NCBI GenBank assembly: GCA_963971285.1
Contig: OZ020265.1
Coordinates: 3,326,270 to 3,390,269, forward strand
DNA: 64,000 bases
Direction: 5' to 3'
Origin: Astropecten irregularis
Lineage: Eukaryota; Echinodermata; Asteroidea; Paxillosida; Astropectinidae
The notes under the pieces were generated by a model. It worked only from the letters and a program-made list of their open reading frames with translations, was not told where the DNA came from and ran no database searches. Shown here piece by piece: positions 21,701-33,700 of this stretch (positions within the stretch are counted from its first letter, which is position 1; each line of letters opens with the position of its first letter). Made by a program: the position numbers and the translations under genes.

Positions 21701-24700
21701 TCACCAAGGTTTTTGGTGCTTAAGCAAATTTTGAAGCTTAAGTAGCTCTATGAAATTGGTCACAGTTATTATATTCACTCAGCTACTACCATTGCATGGT
21801 GGTTCACTGGGTACAATTGATTAAACACTGGGTATTCCAGCTATGTATTCACACTGAATCCAGTAAGGGGGAATTGAAGGGACATTCATTCCAGTAATTA
21901 CATCCCAACTACCAGAGAACACTCCAGAGCCCAATTTCATGGAATGTTACAGCCTATTGTTGTGCTTACGTGCACCACTGCTATGGGTGAAATCTATTTC
22001 ATGGATTTCATAAGCAAGACTTTCTAGGCTAACCTTGATTGTTCTTTCTACAGAAAGTCATTACTTACATGTAGCACAGCGAGAAAGACAACTTTCCTGT
22101 GAAATACATCAGTATACTAATCCCCTTGTGGTGCAAATTACCCTTGTCAATGATCAAATCCCCTTTGGATTCAGTGTGAACATGGTGAAGATGTAATATC
22201 AATAATACATGTTACCAGTAAGATCAACACAACAAAACACAACAGTCAATAGCAGTTTGTTTACAGTACACTTAACAAATAACAGCAGTACCCATCGAGG
22301 GAAAAGGTATTTTGGTAAATTTAAATACTAATAAAAGTACTATCAATGCCAAACTCAAGACACAATGAAGTAGTGTGATCATGCAAGAAAAGAAACAACA
22401 CACACAGCTGCGTGTTACCCAAGCATTAAGTAGGGCATACTCTCTCAGCCAAAGTACAGGTGATAACACCAAGTCAATAGGTCATTGATTTTGATGCCTT
22501 CTACATCGCCAAAATGGATGATTTGTAGAGCCCATGTATGAATGTATATTAACCCTAACCCTCCTGCATACCACAATCTACCACACATGTTTTTACTGTG
22601 ATAAATGTGTTAATATCCTAAAAACTACTATACATTACGTCCGAGTGTGGTTTGTGTGGCTTATGATCCAGTCCCCCTTTTGGAGCAGCTCCTGTCTTGT
22701 GTGGTAAGTGTATAGGGTTAGGCTTAACATGCTTAATATCCAGTGCCTCAGTGGAGACTGTGGTAGTGTGTGGTAAGCAGCTCTTGTCTTGTGTGGTAAG
22801 TGTATATGTAATAGGGTTATTGGAGAGGATAGGAGCAGGCATACAACAAACACATATATTATGATATAACAAACAACACAGCACCTGTCATGCCCACCTG
22901 ATCAGCAAATGAAACCTTACTACGACGTCGTGGCCTGACTACTTGGCGACTCACACTGCCTATTAATTGATGCACTGACGGGTATCTTGTAAGTGACTGA
23001 AGCATTCAAGCAGGTATATCAAATCATGAAAATAAGCAGATGCACACAGACAAGCAAGATATATACAAGAATCAAGCATGTGCAAGAAGGTTACATAGAA
23101 TCCACTCAAGAATACAAAGAGCTGTGTGCAGACAATGACCTGTGTGCATATTATACACTACATGTATATATCAAGCTATATACACAGACTCCAAAGTATA
23201 TCAACGCTAAACTGCAGGATTTCTTTGTACAAAATGATGGGCATTCCTTCCACAGTGCAATAACTACCATTACTGTATTTCTAGATTGAAACATTTCATT
23301 CTATTTCAAATAGGTTTCTATAGATTTTACTCCATAATGCCATTGATTTTATCATTGATATTACAACAAAATTTAATAACTTAAGAATGCAACCAGGTTG
23401 TTTTTATGAGATACAACCTTTTTGCAATCATAAAACTGCAAAAAAGATCACAATGATTCAAACAAACATGACAGCGGCAGGTTATGATCTTTGCTTTTAT
23501 TCTGTACTAAGTCTGTTGCAGTCTCCTTCAACTACTACATTTTGATTGCCTACATGAATGATTTCCTCCCATGGTGCTTGGGCTGTGTTTTGATGCATTT
23601 TGTTTGGTAGTACATTTTTCAATTGCAACAATTGCTGTACCTCACAATAACATAATAGTGCAATGAAATGATTTCATGACAGTATGGGTCTCACATGATT
23701 ATGTACTAGCTGCATGGTCCCCACTCACTGATCTATGCAAACTGGATAGGTCGCGCGGCCTGCTCGTGAAGCATCCGCGCAGCCATATTAGGATATTCAA
23801 AACATTGGCAAGCGCAGCGGCCGGCATATACCAGTATACAGTGAATCGCTGCACTGCTTGATGTGCAGTCATTCAGTGCAATGAGTATTGTGCTGAATAT
23901 CCTAAAAAGGCTGCTTGTGACTTCACAGCTTGCCATCCAATCACTACACACGCGGCCTATCCAGTTTGTACAGGGCCTGTTTGTTTCACGCACGAGATCA
24001 CAGATCCTGCTGATCCGGATCCTATTTTAGCGTATCCTGCATGGGACGTGGATCTGCAGGATACCTAGATCCTGTGCCGAACAAACAGGCCCATAGATCA
24101 GTGTTCCCACTGTGCAATGACTGACTTCCATGAGATTTAGAGGGTTTAGTAATCAACTTGATATGTGTTGAATGGAGTCAGCATCATGCATGAAGACATC
24201 AAACATTGCTAACCTACCATGCATCACCACATCACCCAATGCTACCATATACAGCACCATGTTGCCTGCCGTACATGTACACGAGGCTGCTGATTCATAA
24301 CTTAATGTGCATGTTTCATATGATCCCAGGTTGTCTTATAATTCACATAAGGATTGATCCGAGGGCCTTTTCGAAACGGAGGATCAGGCTCCAGCTTTAT
24401 TTCGTGAATCCATTTTAAAATAACAGGTATCAAAAATAGAGGCTTTTGGCTGTAGATTCTCTGGTTTGAAATGCAAAACAGAGCTTCAGCTCCAATGAAA
24501 AACCACAACCAATATTTTCAGCATATGGATGACAGAGCTGGAGCCTGTGCCTGAGCCTAAATCTCTGTTTTGAAATTGAAAAGGCCCTTTCATAGCAATA
24601 AGTGGCATATGAGCCAGTAGACACATAAGACATTGATACAAGGACCATTCATGCAATCTTACCTGTGTTAAAGGCTCATTGTATCGGCCATGTATGAGTT

Positions 24701-27700
24701 GTTGCCTATGTGCTTCATGTAAATTGAAGAAAATAAATATAAACTGCATGGTACGTACTGTATACCTGTGCACATGTATAACTCGAATTATTCCTTAACA
24801 AACTAAGAGTATAAGGCCTTATCCCAAATCTCCGGCTGCGGCTGCAAATAACACACAAGTCTATGGAAACGGCTGCAGTCACTGGCTAGTAGCTGCCATA
24901 AGTACGTGTGTAATTTGTGGTCACAGCCAGAGATTTTGGACACGGCCTAAGAGTATGGATGCTATGCCCTGAAATTATATATCTCAATGCTCTGGGCATC
25001 ATCTATGCAAAATACAGAGAAACGGGGGAGCTAGGCATCAAACTACGGCATTAGTCGTGGGGGGAAATAAATCAACAAATAGCTGCATTTGCTGGAAAGT
25101 AGATTACAACACTGACATTTGTGTCATTGGTTGTTGTCCCCCATGTCAGGGAGTGAAAGTGTGCTTAAGGAGTGGCTATCATGTCAAGGGTGTAGACCAG
25201 AGTACGGTCAGTCTGAGTCTGAGCCAGAGACCGAGTCATGAACCTCTGGTCTCCAGACCAGAAGCCGACTGTTGCCAGGGAATGGCAATCATGTCTAAAG
25301 AATGAAAGTCATGTCTTTATCTTGAAGGCAATATATGTAAGGACAGACCACTGTTTCTAAGGAGTGACCATCAACACCGCAAACACATCCAATATGTCTG
25401 CCCTGGGAGCCATGTCCTATCACCTGATAACCCATTATGACATTCTATGATGCAATTCAATACATAATTACAATAGGACAATTTAATAAGCATTATGCTA
25501 CAACCAGATTTGGATGGAACTAATCCTCACTAATACACACAAATGAAGCTCAATATCACTGAGGCAGGAGATAAGATGGAGCTCATCCTCACTGAGGCAG
25601 GAGATTAGATAGAGATCATCCTCACTGAGGCAAGAGATTAGACAGAGCTCATCCTCACTGAGGCAAGAGATTAGATGGAGCTCATCCTCACCGAGGCAAG
25701 AGATTAGATGGAGCTCAGCCTCACTGAGGCAGGAGATTAGATGGAGCTCAGCCTCACTGAGGCAGGAGATTAGATGGAGCTCAGCCTCACTGAGGCAAGA
25801 GATTAGATGGAGCTCATCCTCACTGAGGCAAGAGATTAGATGGAGCTCATCCTCACTGAGGCAAGAGATTAGATGGAGCTCAGCCTCACTGAGGCAAGAG
25901 ATTAGATGGAGCTCATCCTCACTGAGGCAAGAGATTAGATGGAGCTCAGCCTCACTGAGGCAAGAGATTAGATGGAGCTCAGCCTCACTGAGGCAAGAGA
26001 TTAGATGGAGCTCAACCTCACTGAGGCAGGAGATTAGATGGAGCTCAGCCTCACTGAGGCAAGAGATTAGATGGAGCTCAACCTCACTGAGGCAGGAGAT
26101 TAGATGGAGCTCAGCCTCACTGAGGCAAGAGATTAGATGGAGCTCATCCTCACTGAGGCACGAGATTAGATGGAGCTCAGCCTCACTGAGGCAAGAGATT
26201 AGATGGAGCTCAACCTCACTGAGGCAAGAGATTAGATGGAGCTCAGCCTCACTGAGGCAAGAGATTAGATGGAGCTCAACCTCACTGAGGCAGGAGATTA
26301 GATGGAGCTCAACCTCACTGAGACAAGATTAATCCTGTTACAACAAGCCAACTATATAAGCCAAGAACTCTTGTTTCTGTGTGCCTTTGTTTTTCTGTCA
26401 ATGTATAACAAGTAAAGGTTTTACAAGATGTTATAATAAGATAACTTGATCAGCTCCACTAACCGTATTATGAGAGCAAATGATAATAAACAAGAAACAT
26501 ATAACTGACTTACAGCGATGTGTGTCGAAGGACATGCTCTTGCCATAGGTCTCCAATATTTTGCGGCGATTTGATGATGTACTTGGACTGCAACAGTAGG
26601 AAAATACACACGATTCAATAGAGAGTAAATGCAATACTACATATGTGACATACACATGACACATGCACATCAGCAAACCACACAGCAATAGTAATTGGCT
26701 CTATAAATAGGTCAATTATGTTGCAAAACAAAAAAGTGAGTTTTATGCCTCGTTAAATTGATCACATAAGCTTTCATTTTGGTTCATTTGACCCACGTAG
26801 CATTTTGCATTCTCAAGATATATTTATATTTGCATATTCATATTTTTCACCTGCTCAGCAATAGAATAGCCCCTAGCACACTATTGCATAGCGCGACATA
26901 ATCAAGAGCGGGTCAGAATTATTCAAGTTGTTACATGTGTATTACTCCATTCATGCCAATAATGTCCATTATGGGACTGAAAACAATTTGCGTGTGATAT
27001 CTTACCACGATTGCCATTTTAGTTGAGTAAAAATCAGCAACTAGTGAATATTAGTAATCAGTCAATAAATTCTCAACTCGATCAGGAAAATAGAAAGCAC
27101 ATCCCATCTTTAGATTCCATGCTCGTTCAGGTTAATGAAATTAAGTAGGAACTTTGATATAAAATGTTCCACATTGCAAAAGGAGCTTATGAAGGACAAA
27201 GGCAGTTTAATAGATCTGTTCAGGATACACGTATGTTTCTAAACTTGCTGTCTATCAAAGCCAATCTCCTAATATAATCCAAATGCAGATGAATCTAAAC
27301 GGGGGTTTACGAAACAGAGGCCCAGGCTCAGGCTCAGGCTCCATTTCATGAAAATAACGGGTATCAAAATAGAGGCTGTTGGCTATGGTTCGGAGCTACG
27401 GTTTTGGCCCGAGCCCGAGATTCCGTTTCGTAAACCCCCTATCATGCCTATAGTTACATGTACCTGTGTGGAGCAGACTTTGATGTGCTGTTATCCTTTC
27501 CTACAGGTACCAGTGAGCTAGTACTACCAGTCGTACTACCAGTAGTACTAGCAGTGGACTGTGATGCACTGATTGTAGGAGCTGTACTGACTGGTCCTGT
27601 GCTTAGAGATGTCAGTGTATCTGTGCTAGTACCTCCTGATAAACTAGCAGCACACTTAATGGCTTCATACACAGGGTCAACCTCTTCCACACCTAGGAAT

Positions 27701-30700
27701 CAATCATATTCACATGGTTTCATTCTTAGTCAAATTTATTATAAGCCATCAAATAACCACAAGGGAAACCGGCTGGTAAATTCTAAGTCATTGGGATTTA
27801 ACGGTATGTGAGTGTTTTCGTGGCTTCTGACTGCCAAACGAACAGAGATAATTGACAATTAGGGACACTACCAACATAGAGCTGGAAAGCTCAGTTGGTG
27901 AGAGCGCCGGTACGGCATTCCGAAGATCACTGGTTCAAATCCCGCTCCATTCAATTTTTCTTTCTTTGCTTTTCAATGACTGATTATAACCACAGTAATT
28001 ACAGGACCTGACTGATTCTACAGTCTTCATTCATCCCATAGGAGATGGGTGTCAGTTACCCACACAATACAACTGCTCTTACTATCAATACATGGTTTCA
28101 CAAACAAATACATGATCAATGCGGATGTATGTTCAACAATGAACCTCATCAAATAAACACAAGGAAAACTGACTGAATGTTTTTAGTCATCGGAAAGTGA
28201 ACAAGGAAAATTGATGGAGCGGGATTCAAACTGGCAACCTCCTGAATACCGTACAGGTGCTCTACCAACTGAGCTATCCAGCCCTATGTTGGTGGTGGCC
28301 CTAATAGTCAATTATCTATGTTCGTTTGGCAGTCAGAAGCCATGAAACCACTCACATAACACTATATCCCAAGGATCATTTCATCGATACCCGCAGCAAT
28401 GCTACAACCTGAGAACTGGACATAGGAGATCACTCAAAGAGGATGTGACTAATCAATAGAATTCATCTCATGATATCTCATTACATCCACACTTACTGAA
28501 GTCAAACTGTCTTGGGAGTTCCAGTTCTGAAGAGCTCTTTTGACGACGAAGCATTTTTCTTTTGTCAACCTTTGTGTAAAAATAAAAATTTTAAAACATA
28601 ACTTTTCATGATTGTCATAGTGGCAGACTGCATTTCCATTGTATTCATTTGGTTTTAATAATGATCAGTATGCATAATACAATACGTACAAATATTTTCT
28701 GCATCTGGGAAATTCCACGGTAATTTAAGTTACCTACTAAGTGACTTTGACCTATTCCTTGATCAATCATACTTGAAAGACTCAAATAAAAAAAAAATTG
28801 ATATACATTTATTTTTTATCAAATATTGGAATCAGCAAGTATACCACTTATGACTCCTTGAAATGCTTGCAAATATGCACAAAAATTAGAGGTAACTTAC
28901 GTTACGTTACAAATATGTCCCAAAGCTGTGGAAATGCCCATCTATATCTGTAAGCTACTGCAATGCTAGAACTTCAGAAATGATTTTGAAGGACTCATGC
29001 CTACAGAGTCCAAGCTGTAAACTTCATATCAACCTTCATGATCCAACATGCTTCAAGTATAAATAATGTGCCACAGAGAGAACTAGCAGAATGGAGGCAA
29101 GTGCCTAGATGACACAGATAAAGGTCCTCCCATAGGCATGTACTTTGCCAAGAGACAACCACTTGGCATAAGCTGAAGTCTGAGCACTGTATAGGGGTAC
29201 TATGCAGTGTGGAACATTGAAGGACTTAATAATTTTCCTCATAAAATGACCCAAGAGTTAAAGTGACTATCATACTTTGGTAGTATACTGAAACAGAAAT
29301 CTTCATAGATTTACCTATAAATTACAGGGCATAAAGACAGTGATGTTAGAAAAATATCGTTCAAATGTTTCTTCCTGAAATGCTGTATTTATTAAGAAAA
29401 GAGTCAATCCAATTGACCCAAAACAATGTTGATCTTTGGAAGATCAAAAACAGATTTTAAAATACCCTGGCCATTTTTCACTGTTTTCTCAAAAATTGGG
29501 CACTGTATGGGCTGAGAATTTCACAGATGACGGTTTCTGCATCTTTCTTGATAATTTTGCCCATGAATCTGCATTTCTTTGACAAAAACCAAAGTATGAT
29601 ATTACCTTTAAAGCTAGAGGTGCAAACCATCTCAATGAATAGATAGGTATAAGAAAAGGCTGTGACTATGGAATATATGGCTACACTTCATATGTGATAT
29701 GAATCAATGGGATGATGTGAATAAAATGAAAGTGGCAAGATTCTCATGCAAGTCAAGTATATTCAACATGCAATGCCCAAGTTGACTACAGAGGTATACA
29801 CAGTGAGGTATGGATGATATGCTGGAAATCTGCAAGTATGAGATTGTACAGAGACCAAGATCTGCTTATATGAGTCTGAATGTACCACCAATGATACATA
29901 AAAGTCCCATAGACATCAATGATAGAGGAGAGTGGTTCAGGGGCCGATTTCACTAACGCTTTGAGATCATCGCTAAATCGCTTATTAAGATGGGACTTGC
30001 GTGTGCCTCTCGTTTTCTGTCATACATGTTTGTCCTGTGTCTATTTGTATGTAGCATTAATGGAACTTAAATATTGTGTATTATGTACTTCTTTAGTTAT
30101 TACATTATGTAAATATCATCTTCAAGAATATGTCAGAACACAATTCTATTAAGGGGGTCCTCAGTCCACAAGCTCTGCTTCTTGGGGACCTCCTCCACTT
30201 ATTGTTTGTTAATTCCCCCACTTAAAAGTATTTTACAATCATGCTCTTCTATTCACTGTGAATAAACTTACATGAGTGGAAATCAAATGAACTGAACTAA
30301 ACTGAACTGAAATCCCAAATCCATTCCTAAACGGAAAATTGCTATGCAAAGTAGCGATCCATTTTTCCGTTAAGCGATGGATTTAGCCTTTAAGGATGAT
30401 CGCAAAGTGTTAGTGAAACCGGCCCCAGGAACCTTAATTGAAAGTCTGTAACCTTATGAATAGTACCATGCTGTCAATCTAGCATTTATATATCAATTTC
30501 ACCCTAAACTCAGCTAAATCACTTTGCATCTTGAATGAAACAAAGATGTACCAGTGGTTTGATGTCACGAACACTTCCTTGACGACGGAATACTTTGTTG
30601 GGTTTTTCCTGAATGAGATGAAATGCAATGAATAAATATTAAATACTACATGTATGATACAAACTGTTCCTCACATGTAACATGTAAATGACATATTAAA

Positions 30701-33700
30701 GCAACATTTGCCCCAGCCCATTTACCCATTCAAACCCATAAGATCTATACAGTTATCTGAAGAAAAAGTATAGATGCTTGGTGGCGCCACACAGATTGCA
30801 ACACTGCGCTGGTGTCAGTGTAATATTACGCACACTGGCCAATCATCTTTTATTGAAATCTGGGAAGCAGGAAAGCTAATCATGAGCAAAAGACCAGTGG
30901 GGAAATCCGGGAGGTGTTGTCCATGCCTTATAGGCTCTATGTTCCTTTCAGGAATAAATCGTGCAACACGTACCGAGCCGGAGTTGTTGTGCATGTACAG
31001 TAGATAAAAAACACCACTGCAGTTTAATTTTTATCAAAAACTGGTGTTCGAATTACAGTATAGGGTTTGTGATCAAGCCAGTTCATATCTTGTGTCTATG
31101 CACCAAATTTGGCAGCAACATTGGCTGACGTTTATAATATGTACACACACAGTGGTAGGCTTGCAGTCAGGGCAGCTATCTCCACATCATCAATCTTGCC
31201 TTCTATATGAATGACATACATGCACATCACTTATTCATTGTGCCTTGTATCGTTGCAGCATGTCTACACTTTAGTCATTTCACAGTATTGCATTTCAAGG
31301 ACTTTACATGGCTACTATTAGGCACAAAAGGTTTTAAATAGCCCATCGCTATGACATTTGCCTGGTCTTTTTAGATGCTTTGGTGAAAACTTCCTTTATT
31401 TGTTGCCAAATATCCCAATAAAACTTTGACCAATTAATTTGGCCAATATTCAAAGAAGGTAATACTGTAGACTCGTACAAAGTCAACAGAAACTGTGAAG
31501 CGGTAATCAAAAGGAAAGATATGAATTGGCCACTTAGATATAATGGACATAATTCTCTGCCTTGTGATGAAACATCATTCATTCATACAAGTAAGCAGCC
31601 TTGTTTTCTAGGAATGAAGCAATTAATGCCATTTCTTGAATCCAATTTGGAAAGGTACAGAATGGTGATAGTTCCAGCCGTATGTGTGACTGGATTTAGA
31701 TACATGATAGAAACATGATCACATGTATGATAGTGACATGAAATTATAAGCCCCATGTCACGTGAGGCAACTTTTACAGGCAAATGGAGGCAACCAACAA
31801 TACCATGCGCAAGAGGAAACCCTTGCTGGTGCAAAAGTTGGGTTTTTTTTTAGTTTCTCAATATACCCAAGAAAATGATATCAAAGATGAATTCTATTTG
31901 TTCTTGGAGATTACCTGGGGCCAATTTCATAGAGCTGCTTAAGCACTAAAATCTGCTTAAGCATGAAAAACCTTGCTGAATAAAATCAGTATACCAGCCA
32001 AAACTCCTTGTGAATGTTATGCTCAGCAAACAATGGCCAAATACAAGTCAAAAGCAGTAAACATCTCATGAAATTTTGGTTGATAAGCCTGTTTTATCAA
32101 GCAAGACTTTTGATGCTTAAGCAATTTTTGTGCTTAAGCAGCTCTGTGAAATTGGCCCCTGGAACTGGTTGCCTGTAACTGCCCCTAGTGACATGAGCCT
32201 AACGGTGAATGGCAATATAATCAATGACAATATTATATGACAATGTCACTTATATGACAATTGGACAAGTAATGGTCATTTCAGGATTATATGACAGTAT
32301 GACAGTGCTATGACAATGTGACAATGATGATGTAATGATAATAGCATACCACTGCTCCTCTACATTCAGTCATAGCATCCTGGCATCTATGATGTACATT
32401 GGTTTTACACATCTTACATCGTAGACCTTGCTTCAAGATACCTGTCAACAAAATCAAACCACTTTGATCAGAGGCCAATTTCATACAGCTGCTTAAGCAC
32501 AACAATTTGCTTAAGCACAACAATTTGCTTAAGCACCAAAAACCTTAGTAAATGAAATCAGTATGTCAGCCAAAACATGTGAATGATATGCTCATCAGTA
32601 AACAAAGGCCAAATACAAATAAAAAGCAAACATCACATGAAAATTTGTTTGTTAATCCTGTTATTCCTTGTCCTTGATACTGTTTGATCAAGGAAGACTT
32701 TTTATGCTTAAGCAAATTTTTTGCTAAAGGAGCTGTATGAAATTGGCCCAAGGACAACCTTCATATCAACAACTTTTGCATAAATAGCACAAATATCTTT
32801 TACATTCTTCAGATACATTTTATGGCAAGCTGATGTATCTTATACATGCTGATAACTTAGTTATTGCTCCATACAAGGTAGTGTATGCTATATATGTTGA
32901 TAAGGTAGTTTATTTTGGTATAACAAACTGTATTGACAATATGTATGTAAGAAATAAAGCTTACTCTTCCCTTAAAACATTGGTAACAAACCAAAACAGT
33001 AATGTTCACAGATATACATATAACTTACAAGGTACAGAGATGGTAACGGTAGAAACAAACTGCTAATATTTTTTTCTTCCTGAAATGCTGTATTTACCCA
33101 GAAAGAATAAAACCAAATACCAAAAACACTTTTGATCTTTGCAAGGTTGCTGTCCCCAACGACTGTTAAAACGGTTATTGAAAAAAAATTCCGTCACTGC
33201 CGGTCTTCTGATTGGCCAATTCTTTATAAAAATGCAAGGGGGGTCGCTCTTAAAAAAACTTGCCGTTGAATTTACGAGATAGTTATTCCATCACAATTTG
33301 GAGTAACAATTGCAACAGTTTTTTTTCTACAGTTTCCGATGATGACATGAGCTGACAATTTCACAGGTTCGTTTTTATCACATGACAAATCAATTTATGA
33401 CCAGCCCGCAGCTGTTCTACCAACGTTGTACAAGCCCTTTAAAGTGGAAAAGAAAGCAGAAGTGAAGCAACTACAACCTTAAAGGATCACAGAATTCAGC
33501 TGAAATCCACGGCTATTCAACTAATATATTAGAGTATCACCAACAAATTGATAACGTAGTGAAATGAACCGCAGAGTTTGTAATTAAAGGTATAATACAT
33601 GATTGATAAAGGTCACAGATCAGCACACACTTTGTCTGATCTACCATGTACATGGAATAATAAGCCTGTGAAAATTTGAGCTCAATCGGACATCTGAGTC

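Larger units (their letters stand above)
19230..22897 (-). other. F-BAR gene intron 17 (3.7 kb)
   Basis: Dominated by the 37-bp tandem array, a nested pair of MITEs (21405-21760) and a TAACCCTAA-ended element (22549-22820). I see nothing in 20900-21400. Confidence 0.6.
22960..26513 (-). other. F-BAR gene intron 16 (3.6 kb)
   Basis: Holds a nested palindrome pair, two further MITEs and the 33-bp array. Nothing is recognised in 23000-23700 or 24960-25540. Confidence 0.6.
28570..30551 (-). other. F-BAR gene intron 13 (2 kb)
   Basis: Contains a TTAA-family MITE (29258-29611) and a CCGATTTCACTAACGCTTTG foldback carrying a retrotransposon 3' fragment. Nothing is recognised in 28570-29250. Confidence 0.6.

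Noticed and set aside
25548..26330. CRISPR array
   Set aside because: There are no spacers: the whole 33-bp unit is repeated. The host is eukaryotic.
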